This document shows, piece by piece, positions 31,689 through 40,454 of a DNA stretch of 64,000 nucleotides. The stretch's first letter is position 1. Every line of letters starts with the position of its first letter. This stretch comes from Robiginitomaculum sp. (GTDB lineage: Bacteria; Pseudomonadota; Alphaproteobacteria; Caulobacterales; Maricaulaceae), in the NCBI GenBank assembly GCA_021776525.1, contig JAJFFT010000001.1, positions 248,001 to 312,000 of the forward strand, read 5' to 3'. The notes under the pieces were generated by a model. The model saw only the letters and a list, made by a program, of their open reading frames with translations, was not told the origin of the DNA and searched no databases. The translations under genes and the position numbers were made by a program.

Positions 31689-33869
31689 ATGGGTTTTAGA
31701 AATATCGGGGCCTTGTTGGCACTCTCTGTTTTACTGGGTGCTTGCACAGACAACACGCCGCCGTCTGCCGCCAATGGCGGCAAGCCAGAAAGCCCAACGC
31801 TGGAAAATGTAAACTCCACCCATATTGCCAACGCCGCGGCAACGCCCGAAGTTTGGCTGAGCTATGGCGGCACCTATGACGAGCAGCGGTTTTCCCGGCT
31901 AGAGCAGATTTCTCCGGATAATGTTAAAACCCTTGGCGTGGCCTGGACCTATGACTTGCAGACCAGCCGGGGTGTAGAGGCCACCCCCATAGTGGTGGGC
32001 GGCGTGATGTATGTGACCGGGGCCTGGTCTATTGTGTATGCTCTTGATGCAAAATCTGGCGAAGAATTATGGGTCTATGACCCGCAGGTGTCCGGTGAGG
32101 ATGCGGCCAAGGGGTGTTGTGACGTCATTAACCGCGGTGTTGCCGTTCACGAGGGCAAAGTCATTGTCGGCGTGTTTGATGGACGTCTGGAGGCGCTGGA
32201 TGCCAAAACCGGCAAAGTTGTCTGGAGCACGCTGACGGTCGACAAGTCTATGCCCTACACCATTACCGGGGCACCACGGGTGGTCAAAGACAAAGTCCTT
32301 ATTGGTAATGGCGGGGCCGAACTGGGCGTGCGCGGCTATATCTCCGCTTATGACGTAAATACGGGCGCACTGGCCTGGCGGTTTTACACAGCGCCCAATC
32401 CGGCCAAAAAGCCTGACGGCGCCGCATCAGATGCAATATTCGCTCAAACGGCCAATGCCACGTGGGGTGATCGTGGGAAATGGACAACCGAGGGCGGCGG
32501 CGGCACGGTCTGGGACAGCATCATTTATGATACCGTCAACGACAGTGTTATCTTCGGGGTTGGCAATGCGTCGCCCTGGAATGCTAAAACCCGGGACCCG
32601 GAGGGCAATGGCGACAACCTGTTCCTGTCCTCTATTGTTGCTGTTGATGCCGACACCGGCGCCTATAAATGGCATTTTCAGACGACCCCGCGTGACCAGT
32701 TTGATTTTACTGCCACGCAATCCCTGATTTTAACCGATTTACCTGTTGGGCCGAAGGAGGCGTTACGGCGGGTGGTTATGCAGGCTCCCAAAAACGGATT
32801 TTATTATGTTCTGGATGCCAAAACCGGGGCATTTATTTCTGGAAAACCCTATATCGATCTGATGACATGGGCCAGTGGTCTTGATGCACAGGGCCGGCCC
32901 ATCGAGCACCCGGACGCGCGTAAATGGGATAAAGGCTTTTTGAATATTCCCGGACCTATGGGGGCGCATAACTGGCACCCCATGGCATACAGCCCGCAAA
33001 CCGGTTTGGCCTATATTCCTGCGCAACAGGTTCCGCAATTGCTGAAGTCCGGTACTCAGGATCAAACCCATAAAAAGCGCTGGAATGTCGATGGGGACTT
33101 TTCCGCCGGGGTACCGCTAACCTATCCCAAAGGAACGCTGGACTTTATACGCAAGGACTTCAAAGGCAGCCTTTTGGCCTGGGATCCTGTCAAGCAAGAG
33201 GCGCGGTGGCGCGTCACCCATCCGGGGCCGGGTAATGGCGGCGTCATGGCCACCGCAAGCAACCTGGTTTTCCAGGGCACACTTGGCGGCGAGCTGGTCG
33301 CTTATAACGCCACAAACGGCGATAAATTATGGGCAAAACAGGTCAATAGCGGCGTTGTCGCCCCGCCGTCCACATATGCCATAGATGGTGAACAATATAT
33401 CGCCATTGCCACCGGCTGGGGCGGTGGCTGGGCGTTGAATTATGGGGTCGGCTGGCCCAAGGCCATAACCCCTGATGTTGGCCACGTTATTGTTTTTAAA
33501 CTGGGCGGGCAGGGCCATGTGCCAGACATGCCGACCAACATCGTTGACATGCGCCCCAAGGGACAGGCTTTTGGCACAGAAGAGGATCATAAAAGGGGGC
33601 TGGCGCGTTATGCCGATAACTGCATGGTGTGCCATGGTCCGCTTGTGGTCAGCTCTGGCGTTTTACCAGACCTTCGCTGGTCTTACCAAAGCGCCGACAA
33701 GGATGGCTGGGACGATATCGTTATGAACGGTCTGTTGACTGGTAATGGCATGGTCTCGTTTCGTGAATACTTAAGCGAAGACGATTCTGAAGCCATTCGC
33801 GCCTATGTCCTTAATCAGGCATGGCTTGCGGTGCAAAACGGTGATGCCCGGCCTCTGGGCGATCAGTGA
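31689..33869 (+). CDS. PQQ-dependent quinohaemoprotein dehydrogenase
   Basis: Product of 726 residues from ATG 31689, which follows TTGGGGAAAATT; an ATG at 31668 is also in frame but lacks a site. The leader ends in LSVLLGAC, a lipobox, so the enzyme may be membrane-anchored in the periplasm. The eight-bladed propeller has tryptophan-docking-type repeats, the vicinal disulfide C143-C144 that packs on PQQ, and a C-terminal cytochrome c domain with CMVCH (C645-C648-H649). This is the architecture of type II quinohaemoprotein alcohol dehydrogenases, which pass electrons from alcohol to an external cytochrome or quinone. The substrate is not known. No pqq biosynthesis genes occur in the window. 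Confidence 0.94.
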   Translation: MGFRNIGALLALSVLLGACTDNTPPSAANGGKPESPTLENVNSTHIANAAATPEVWLSYGGTYDEQRFSRLEQISPDNVKTLGVAWTYDLQTSRGVEATPIVVGGVMYVTGAWSIVYALDAKSGEELWVYDPQVSGEDAAKGCCDVINRGVAVHEGKVIVGVFDGRLEALDAKTGKVVWSTLTVDKSMPYTITGAPRVVKDKVLIGNGGAELGVRGYISAYDVNTGALAWRFYTAPNPAKKPDGAASDAIFAQTANATWGDRGKWTTEGGGGTVWDSIIYDTVNDSVIFGVGNASPWNAKTRDPEGNGDNLFLSSIVAVDADTGAYKWHFQTTPRDQFDFTATQSLILTDLPVGPKEALRRVVMQAPKNGFYYVLDAKTGAFISGKPYIDLMTWASGLDAQGRPIEHPDARKWDKGFLNIPGPMGAHNWHPMAYSPQTGLAYIPAQQVPQLLKSGTQDQTHKKRWNVDGDFSAGVPLTYPKGTLDFIRKDFKGSLLAWDPVKQEARWRVTHPGPGNGGVMATASNLVFQGTLGGELVAYNATNGDKLWAKQVNSGVVAPPSTYAIDGEQYIAIATGWGGGWALNYGVGWPKAITPDVGHVIVFKLGGQGHVPDMPTNIVDMRPKGQAFGTEEDHKRGLARYADNCMVCHGPLVVSSGVLPDLRWSYQSADKDGWDDIVMNGLLTGNGMVSFREYLSEDDSEAIRAYVLNQAWLAVQNGDARPLGDQ

Positions 33870-33880
33870 ACCGCTTGTTA

Positions 33881-34219
33881 TTATTTGTACTGATAAGCCA
33901 GTCTGTATTTGGCCGTCACAGAACCCTGCGCAACAGCCTTGTTATACTAGCCTATGGCTTTGGCATAATTCTGCTTAACGCCCTGTCCCTTGTCATACAT
34001 GAGGCCAAGGTTGAATTGGGCGTACTGGTTGCCTTGTTCGGCAGAAATCAGAAACCACTTGAACGCTTCCCTTAAACCTTGAGCTGGTCCATCGCTACCA
34101 TCGCGATAGGCGATCCCCATTTTTAGCTGTGCCTCAGTGTCTTTATGGTCGGCCAAGCAATGCAGGTAGTCTATCCATGAATAATCCGGTACCCCGTTCA
34201 GAAAATCAGGTTTTGGTAG
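33881..34219 (-). pseudogene. Sel1-repeat protein fragment with internal TAG
   Basis: An open frame after a stop near 34219 encodes Sel1/TPR-like repeats (AQLKMGIAYRDG, FKWFLISAEQGNQYAQFNLG, LMYDKGQGVKQNYAKAIG). It is then interrupted by TAG at 33947-33949 exactly where the repeat needs Trp (TGG). The same frame continues as YNKAVAQGSVTAKYRLAY to a TAA at 33881. There is no convincing start codon; TTG 34156 is the best. It is a decayed gene with a single nonsense change plus loss of the 5' part. Sel1 repeats normally mediate protein-protein contacts. Confidence 0.7.
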
Positions 34220-34275
34220 CTATTATGGTAATGAGACGCATTGACGCAAAATTATTCTATTAAAACAATGGTAAA

Positions 34276-34365
34276 TGGCGGAGAGACAGGGATTCGAACC
34301 CTGGGAACGTTCGCACGCTCAACGGTTTTCGAGACCGCCCCATTCGACCACTCTGGCACCTCTCC
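34276..34365 (-). tRNA. tRNA-Ser(CGA)
   Basis: The reverse strand folds as a class II tRNA: acceptor GGAGAGG pairs with TCTCTCC, then discriminator G and encoded CCA. The anticodon stem-loop CGGTCTCGAAAACCG gives anticodon CGA (reads UCG). A long variable arm and the T arm CAGGGTTCGAATCCCTG follow. It looks intact and is not visibly used as an integration site. Confidence 0.97.
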
Positions 34366-34565
34366 GCGAAGAGCGGCAAGCTAGCCGTGCTCGGCACTGC
34401 TGGCAAGCGTCTGATCCATTTGCTCACAGCAAAGACGTTGGCTCAATGCGCCGGTAATTTCGTAATGCGTTAACCCTGGTTTTTATCGCCCCTTTAAGCC
34501 TTGTCGGCTTTAATGATGTGTCTATTGCGGGCGCTGGTGCGCTTGTAATCCATGGGAATACGGCC

Positions 34566-35117
34566 ATGCCATTGTGCAAAGCAAATAAGAAGAAAGCAGG
34601 CTTTTTGGGCCGCTTCAGGCGCGAGGAAAATGGCGCCACGGCGGTTGAGTTTGCCATGATCGCCGCGCCGTTCTTCTTTATGTTGTTCGCCATCATCGAA
34701 GTGACCATGGTGTTTTTTACCTCAACGGCAATGGAAAATGCGGGCATGGAAATCGCCCGCAAGGTCCGCACCGGAGAGTTTCAGGCGGCCGGGGCGTCGC
34801 GCGCCGACTTTATCAACCAGGTTTGTGCCGAGATGAATACGATCATTGCCTGTAATGGCAATGTTGATGTGGACATTCGCACCTTTGTGGATTTTGGTGA
34901 CGTTGCGGTGGGCAGCCCGATTGATGCTAACGGTAATTTGACGGCCGGTCAGTTTCAGTTTGATACGGGCAATGCTGGCGATATCGTCCTGGTTCGGGTG
35001 TTTTACAGTTGGCAATTGAACACCCCGGTTATTGGCAATGTGTTTGCCAATATGGCGGGAAACAAGCGCCTTATCGTCACCTCAATGGCGTTTCGCAATG
35101 AACCGTTTGGTGCTTGA
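34566..35117 (+). CDS. TadE-like pilus-assembly protein
   Basis: Product of 183 residues from ATG 34566, with a GGGAA site upstream; an ATG at 34518 is in frame but lacks one. A basic N-terminus leads into RREENGATAVEFAMIAAPFFFMLFAIIEV, the E-containing hydrophobic signature of TadE/TadG pseudopilins (about 22-52), which are processed before the glutamate and help to build Flp/Tad adhesive pili. The rest is a periplasmic domain with two cysteines. It is followed by a second TadE-like gene with one base between. The rest of the tad locus is not nearby. Confidence 0.88.
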   Translation: MPLCKANKKKAGFLGRFRREENGATAVEFAMIAAPFFFMLFAIIEVTMVFFTSTAMENAGMEIARKVRTGEFQAAGASRADFINQVCAEMNTIIACNGNVDVDIRTFVDFGDVAVGSPIDANGNLTAGQFQFDTGNAGDIVLVRVFYSWQLNTPVIGNVFANMAGNKRLIVTSMAFRNEPFGA

Positions 35118-35118
35118 G

Positions 35119-35682
35119 ATGGATCAGAAAAAAAGCACGCTAAACCTCGGTTGGATCAGGTGCGCCTGGGGGCGTTTTGCCGATGATCGACGCGGGGTCA
35201 GTGCGGTGGAATTTGCTCTTATTGCGCCGGTTATGATCGCTATTTTGTTTGGGATTATCGAGGTCAGTCTGTTGCTGACCGCAGACCGAAAGGTCACCCG
35301 TGCCACCAATGCGATTGCTGATCTGGTGGCGCAGGATGATATTATTACCGCCGATGAAATGACTGACATCTTTACGGCAACCAGCACTATTATGCAGCCC
35401 TATGATGTGTCGGGGCTGCAAATGCGGGTCACCAGCGTGGTGATGGCCGCCAATGGCAATGTGGCGGTCGACTGGAGCGAGGGAAAAAACCGCACGCCGC
35501 GGGCTCCGGGTTCAAATGTGGTGCTGCCAAATGGCTTGTTGCAACCTAATACCAGCATCATTATGGCCGAAGTGGACTATGGATATGTGTCCACTCTGGG
35601 GACATTTTTATCCAGCCCGATCAATTTGAGCGAAGTGTTTTACTTGCGCCCCCGGCGTGCATTAAAGGTCACAGGCCCCTAA
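35119..35682 (+). CDS. TadE/TadG-like pilus-assembly protein
   Basis: Product of 187 residues if started at ATG 35119, one base after the preceding stop; ATG 35098 inside the preceding gene is the alternative. The segment DDRRGVSAVEFALIAPVMIAILFGIIEV matches the TadE signature again. The periplasmic part is beta-rich. It overlaps the 3' end of the convergent pabC gene by four bases. The two TadE-like proteins are probably made together and act in the same complex, as minor pseudopilins. Confidence 0.87.
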   Translation: MDQKKSTLNLGWIRCAWGRFADDRRGVSAVEFALIAPVMIAILFGIIEVSLLLTADRKVTRATNAIADLVAQDDIITADEMTDIFTATSTIMQPYDVSGLQMRVTSVVMAANGNVAVDWSEGKNRTPRAPGSNVVLPNGLLQPNTSIIMAEVDYGYVSTLGTFLSSPINLSEVFYLRPRRALKVTGP

Positions 35683-36524
35683 AGCGCCTTGCGCAATGCC
35701 GTTATGATGGCGTGCTCAGGCTGAAACTCTGTGGTGCCTGATGACCCAAAATCCACCCCGCCCAGTGATTGTATGCCAATCAGTGCATTGGTCATAAAGG
35801 CACTGTGTGCGTGTTGCAGGGCCTTGGGCGTGTAAATACCTTCATTGTGTTGCAGGCCAAGCCGCTCAGCCGCTTTAAGAACCCGGGCACGCATGGTGCC
35901 GGGCAGGATCGCACAGCTAAGCGCCGGGGTGTGCAGTCCATCGGCATCACACCAGAAAATGTTGGCCACACTGGCGCTGGCCAAATGCCCGGCGCAATCA
36001 AGCATGACAACCTCATCTCGCGTTTTGGCGCTGTCCTGTTGCAGCCGGGCGGCGATGTTGTCGATATAGGACAAGGCTTTATGCTGGCTGGTGATCGACC
36101 ATGGATTACGCCGGATACGAGACAGACCCAGAATAGGCGGCTCTGCAAAATGTGGTAAACCGGCACTTATGGTGATGGTTATTTGCGGGTCTTCAATTTT
36201 TGGTAGTGCCAGGCCGCGAGGGCCGATGCCGCGCGATAATACGATCCGCGCCGCGCCGGTGTTTATACTATTGGCTTTGGCCAAACGGGCCAGAGCATTG
36301 GCCATGGTGCCTTGGTCAAACGGGACCGTGATAGAGAGGGCGATGGCCGATGTGCCAAGGCGTGCCCAGTGTTGGTCCAGATGACAGGGGAGGCCGCCGT
36401 AAACTTTAACGGTCTCAAACAGACCGTCCCCCAGCGCCGCTCCCCGGTCCTGGGCGGTCAATAGCGGCTCATCTGCGTTATACAGTGCGCCGTTGTGCCA
36501 GATTGTTGCGGTTGCGCCGCTCAT
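35679..36524 (-). CDS. pabC: aminodeoxychorismate lyase-type class IV aminotransferase
   Basis: Product of 281 residues from the ATG that overlaps the pabB stop (ATGA). It is a PLP fold-type IV enzyme: AALGDGLFETVKVYGG at the start, the PLP-lysine in SQHKALSYIDNI, LDCAGHLASASVANIFW with the phosphate-site residues, and a C-terminal LPGTMRARVLKAAERLG. Next to pabB this points to release of 4-aminobenzoate and pyruvate from aminodeoxychorismate, for folate. D-amino-acid aminotransferases look similar, so context decides the call. Confidence 0.9.
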   Translation of the reverse strand: MSGATATIWHNGALYNADEPLLTAQDRGAALGDGLFETVKVYGGLPCHLDQHWARLGTSAIALSITVPFDQGTMANALARLAKANSINTGAARIVLSRGIGPRGLALPKIEDPQITITISAGLPHFAEPPILGLSRIRRNPWSITSQHKALSYIDNIAARLQQDSAKTRDEVVMLDCAGHLASASVANIFWCDADGLHTPALSCAILPGTMRARVLKAAERLGLQHNEGIYTPKALQHAHSAFMTNALIGIQSLGGVDFGSSGTTEFQPEHAIITALRKAL

Positions 36525-37843
36525 ATGTCTGCTCCGGCGGCTGTGCAAATGGCCCGTGCTTTGTCCAACATTTCCTGAACCTCTGTCGCCGGATCAGAAT
36601 CGGCAACGATGCCGCCGCCGGTGCGAAAACAAAGACGGTGCGCCGGGCCATCCTGAAGGTATTCAACCGAGCGGATCAGGACATTAAATTCGGCCTGACC
36701 ATTATGGCTGATATATCCTAATGAGCCACAATAGGGGCCGCGGGCCTTTTTCTCAAACTGTGCGATAATTTCCATGGCGCGAATTTTTGGCGCCCCAGTG
36801 ATGGATCCTGCCGGGAAACAGGCCGCCAATATATCCTGTGCTGATTTTCCGGGTTTAATCTGCCCTTCAATGGTGGAGATTAAATGGTGCACATTGGCAA
36901 ATGAGTGCAAGGCGCAATGATGCGGCACGGTGACCGATCCGGGGACACAGACCTTGGAGAGGTCATTGCGCATCAGATCAACAATCATCAGGTTTTCAGA
37001 GCGGTCTTTGGGACTGTTCATTAAGGCTTCGGCCAGGGCGCGGTCATTTTCCGGGTCTTGGGCGCGCGGGCGGGTGCCTTTGATCGGCGAGGTTTGAATG
37101 CGGCCATTGGGGTCCAGCGCAAAAAACTGTTCAGGTGAATTCGATAGCAGGGCCTGTTCGGCATTTCGTCTAAAATAAGCGCTGTATGGTGCCGGGCTTT
37201 GGGCGCAAAGAGTACGAAAGTATGAAAATGCTGTGCTGGTATCTGGCAGGTTGATGCAAAAGCCCTGGCTGATATTAGCCTGAAAAATATCGCCGGCATG
37301 GATCAGGTCGATGACCTGGGCAACACTGTCTTTGCACGTGCCTTGTCTGTCTAAAAATTGCACATGTGTTGGCTGCGGGGCCATGGCGGATGGCAGGGGG
37401 GCATCGCCCAACTGTGCGGTGAACGTATCGACTTTGTGCGCATCCGGCCCAACAACCCACAGGGCTTTTCGCTGATGATCAAACAAGGCGGCGCAGGGGA
37501 AATAACCAAAGGCCAGATCAGGCCATGATCGGCCCGGCATGCGCGGCACACGGTCCAGCACGGCCCCCAGCTCATAGCTGGCCAGACCTGCATATCCGCC
37601 AATAAATGGCAAAGGGGGCGCATCTTCTATGCGCGCTAAAGGTGGCAGGGCATCCAGAGCGCCATCGCCGTTTATCTCGTGAATATCATCTGGTTCGGCC
37701 AGTAAAATAGACCAGTGTCCATGCGCCCCGGTGGCGCTGCCGGGTCCAAAAAGCAGGGCATAAGGATCATCGCAAAGCGGGGCAAAGGCCACCATAGGGT
37801 CGCGCCATGGTATTGCGCGAGCGACGCAAGTGCGCGCCTTCAA
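36521..37843 (-). CDS. pabB: aminodeoxychorismate synthase component I
   Basis: Product of 440 residues of the chorismate-binding family. The hallmark C-terminal half has IKGTRPRAQDPENDRALAEAL (the lysine in PIKGT is characteristic of PabB), SENLMIVDLMRNDLSKVC, the PAGSITGAPKIRAMEII block and YCGSLGYISHNGQAEFNVLIR. It adds ammonia to chorismate to give aminodeoxychorismate. The glutaminase partner (PabA/TrpG) is not in the window. The frame opens with TTG at 37843, overlapping the upstream phosphatase stop; ATG 37795 is an alternative start. The 3' end overlaps pabC. These overlaps indicate a translationally coupled operon. Confidence 0.93.
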   Translation of the reverse strand: MKARTCVARAIPWRDPMVAFAPLCDDPYALLFGPGSATGAHGHWSILLAEPDDIHEINGDGALDALPPLARIEDAPPLPFIGGYAGLASYELGAVLDRVPRMPGRSWPDLAFGYFPCAALFDHQRKALWVVGPDAHKVDTFTAQLGDAPLPSAMAPQPTHVQFLDRQGTCKDSVAQVIDLIHAGDIFQANISQGFCINLPDTSTAFSYFRTLCAQSPAPYSAYFRRNAEQALLSNSPEQFFALDPNGRIQTSPIKGTRPRAQDPENDRALAEALMNSPKDRSENLMIVDLMRNDLSKVCVPGSVTVPHHCALHSFANVHHLISTIEGQIKPGKSAQDILAACFPAGSITGAPKIRAMEIIAQFEKKARGPYCGSLGYISHNGQAEFNVLIRSVEYLQDGPAHRLCFRTGGGIVADSDPATEVQEMLDKARAICTAAGADI

Positions 37844-38613
37844 GGGGCCAGTATCAGGGTGTCGCGCAAAGCCTGTCGGTCGGCATCACTGACCCCCAAA
37901 ACCGTTTCAATATAGGCGTCTAACGGTCCCATAACTTCAAAGGCTGTTTCCAGAAACATGGTTTCCACACCCAGCATGGGGCGCAAAGCCTCGGGGGCTA
38001 CATCCTGTCCGGTTTGCGCTGAAATACGTTTGGCGATCGAAGGTAACAGCGCGTCAATATCGACCGCCGTATTGGTCAGCATGTAATCATTGACCACCTG
38101 ATCATGATCGACGCCTAACGCCGTCAGGATCAGGGCTGCCAATATGCCTGTCCGGTCTTTGCCCGCCGCGCAATGGATCAAGACCGGCTCGCCCTTGCGC
38201 AATTGCGCAAAGACTTGTGTAAAAATATGCTGGTGATGAGGCTCCATGGGAATGCGTTCATAAGCGCTCCTCATATAGGCCTGCACTGATTCAACGCTCA
38301 GATTGCCCTGGCGTAAAAAAGCCAGGTGCGGGGCTTCCATATGGCCGCCATGGGCGGTTTCAAAAATGGTTGCCGGCGGCGTATCCGGCAAGGCATTGGG
38401 CTCGCGTTCGCGCTCGCTGGGCTGGCGCAAATCCGCCAAAGCCGTGATGCCCAGTGCTCCGATACGCTCCAGATCATCAGCAGAACTGCGCGACAGGTGT
38501 CCAGAGCGAAACAACAATCCGGTTTTGACGACGCCGCCGCCTTTGGTGCTCCAGCCGCCAAAGTCACGAAAATTATGAATACCATCAAGGGCGATAAAGC
38601 GCTGATTACTCAT
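37840..38613 (-). CDS. tyrosine-protein phosphatase (dual-specificity/PTP-like)
   Basis: Product of 257 residues with the phosphatase loop HCAAGKDRTG (C148, R154) and the N-terminal substrate-loop motif GIHNFRDFGG, which together define the Y_phosphatase3 family of bacterial atypical PTPs (LipA-like). Members dephosphorylate tyrosine or phosphoinositides. The gene overlaps the amn stop upstream by ATGA and the pabB start downstream, so it is inside a nucleotide and folate operon. A functional link is not known. An acid-loop aspartate is not obvious by eye. Confidence 0.9.
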   Translation of the reverse strand: MSNQRFIALDGIHNFRDFGGWSTKGGGVVKTGLLFRSGHLSRSSADDLERIGALGITALADLRQPSEREREPNALPDTPPATIFETAHGGHMEAPHLAFLRQGNLSVESVQAYMRSAYERIPMEPHHQHIFTQVFAQLRKGEPVLIHCAAGKDRTGILAALILTALGVDHDQVVNDYMLTNTAVDIDALLPSIAKRISAQTGQDVAPEALRPMLGVETMFLETAFEVMGPLDAYIETVLGVSDADRQALRDTLILAP

Positions 38614-40079
38614 CGAAACGGCGGCTCGTTAAAAGCGCGCAATTTGCGGCTGTGCAGAGCACCGGCAACGTCTGTTTTCAAAATATCAATGGTTTTAAGG
38701 CCAATGCGCAAGTGTTCGGCGATCGAGCGTTCATAAAACACGTTGGCGGCGCCGGGCAATTTGATCTCGCCATGCAATGGCTTATCGGAAACGCACAACA
38801 ATGTCCCATACGGTACCCGCAGGCGAAAACCGTTGGCGGCAATGGTCGCCGATTCCATATCAACGGCAATGGCCCTTGATTTGTTGAAACGGCGGGCTTC
38901 AGAGCTATAGCGCAATTCCCAGTTTCGATCGTCTTTGGTCACCACGGTTCCGGTGCGCAAACGGGATTTTATCTTTTCAGGGTCTTCGCCTGAAATACGC
39001 GACGTGGCAACTTGTAAGGCTGTTTGAATTTCGGCGAGCGGCGGAATTGGAATATTCAATGGCAGGCTGTCATCCAGCACATGATCATCACGCAAATAAC
39101 CGTGTGCCAACACGTAATCGCCCAGTTTTTGTGACTGCCGCAGTCCGCCGCAATGGCCGATCATCAACCAGCATTGCGGGCGCAATACGGCCAGATGGTC
39201 GGTGGCCGTTTTGGCGTTGGATGGGCCAACACCAATATTGACCAGCGTCACCCCGCGCCGGCCAGGGGCTTTGAGGTGATAGGATGGCATTTGGTATTTG
39301 CGCCACGGTGCCTCATTGATGGCCTGCACGGCGTCGGGTGTGTCGCGATCAATGGTAACAAACCCAGCCGCTGAAAATGTGCTATAGGGGCTGTCATCTT
39401 TTTGAACTTCACCAACAGCCCATTTGACAAATTCGTCCACATATCGGTGGTAATTGGTGAACAGGATGAATTGTTGAAAATCTTCAAACGGCGTGCCGGT
39501 ATAGTGACGGAGCCGGAACAGCGAATAATCGGTGCGCGGCGCATCAAACAGTGCCAAAGGCATGGTCAGGCCATCAGGCTCCATAACGCCATCGGCAATT
39601 TCATCGCCAACTGAAACCAGATCAGCATATGGGAACACACCGGCCAGCTCGCTCGGCGAGGCCTTGTTCATGTCCAGATCGTCGGCCCCGTCCAGCACAT
39701 AGGAATACGGAATATCATTCTCTGAGGGGCCTACCCGGGCTTCGATATCATAATCCGTGAACAACAGTTCCAGCTGTTCAACCAGATAGTCGCGAAACAG
39801 TTCGGGATTGGTGATGGTGGTTGCATATATGCCGGCTTCGGTCAGCTTGCCATAACTGCGCGAGACCTGAGGCGGAGGGCCATCAGGATTGTAGATAACT
39901 TTAAGCTCAGGGTATGAAAAAACTCCCTTGGCACGGGCGGCCGTGTCTGGCGCCTTACCGTGCCGGAGATAGTCTTTTAGTGCGGCGCGTAAATGCTCGA
40001 CAGAGGCGGCATAATGGCGCGAAAGATCATCAACACACTTTGAGGCGCGAGCCTCAGCATTCGATGGTGACAGGCCCAT
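38610..40079 (-). CDS. amn: AMP nucleosidase
   Basis: Product of 489 residues, matching the family length. It cleaves AMP to adenine and ribose 5-phosphate and helps balance adenylate pools. Signatures include an N-terminal alpha/beta region (YNPDGPPPQVSRSYGKLTEAGIYATTITNP) and the C-terminal nucleoside-phosphorylase-like domain with VNIGVGPSNAKTATDHLAVLRP, MIGHCGGLR, and the base-binding AIAVDMESATIAANGFR. It follows the small protein gene by 6 bases and overlaps the next gene, so it is part of a five-gene unit. Confidence 0.95.
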   Translation of the reverse strand: MGLSPSNAEARASKCVDDLSRHYAASVEHLRAALKDYLRHGKAPDTAARAKGVFSYPELKVIYNPDGPPPQVSRSYGKLTEAGIYATTITNPELFRDYLVEQLELLFTDYDIEARVGPSENDIPYSYVLDGADDLDMNKASPSELAGVFPYADLVSVGDEIADGVMEPDGLTMPLALFDAPRTDYSLFRLRHYTGTPFEDFQQFILFTNYHRYVDEFVKWAVGEVQKDDSPYSTFSAAGFVTIDRDTPDAVQAINEAPWRKYQMPSYHLKAPGRRGVTLVNIGVGPSNAKTATDHLAVLRPQCWLMIGHCGGLRQSQKLGDYVLAHGYLRDDHVLDDSLPLNIPIPPLAEIQTALQVATSRISGEDPEKIKSRLRTGTVVTKDDRNWELRYSSEARRFNKSRAIAVDMESATIAANGFRLRVPYGTLLCVSDKPLHGEIKLPGAANVFYERSIAEHLRIGLKTIDILKTDVAGALHSRKLRAFNEPPFR

Positions 40080-40085
40080 CCCGGC

Positions 40086-40301
40086 CTAGTCTTCCTTTTT
40101 AACAAAGGTGACGGCAAAAAGTGCTTGGCCGTCGAACAAATCCTTGGGTGGCTCCAGCCCGTCAATCATCTGAAATACATGGGGTTCGATGCGACCTTCC
40201 ATGCGATAGCCTCGGGCAGCCATTTTAGAGCGGTGAAACTCCATGGCGGCTTCTGAAAAGCTTTTGGCCAAAATGGTCACGCGATCCGGCGTATCAGACA
40301 T
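40086..40301 (-). CDS. small conserved-looking protein, unknown function
   Basis: Product of 71 residues from ATG 40301, with GAGGAGAGATAC before it; upstream in-frame ATG 40343 lacks a site. It is soluble and of mixed charge: a helix (TILAKSFSEAAMEFHRSKMAARGYRM) followed by two predicted strands (FQMIDG and ALFAVTFVKKED). The size and arrangement suggest a small alpha/beta protein. No family is recognised. It opens the operon with amn, the phosphatase, pabB and pabC. Confidence 0.75.
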   Translation of the reverse strand: MSDTPDRVTILAKSFSEAAMEFHRSKMAARGYRMEGRIEPHVFQMIDGLEPPKDLFDGQALFAVTFVKKED

Positions 40302-40454
40302 GTATCTCTCCTCATCTTCCCGCACATGGCGCGAGTGTCCCAAGTGGCTTGTCTAACGTGGAACATCTGCGCCGTGAAGGGTGCTGGGTGAGAAAGCAAT
40401 AAAGAAATGTCTGTTTTACGAAGGTCTGATCCCGCTTGGGATACACAATTGGCC

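Noticed and set aside
34276..34365. tRNA-Ser as the integration site of a mobile element
   Set aside because: No integrase, repeated tRNA 3' end or foreign block is attached to it in the window.
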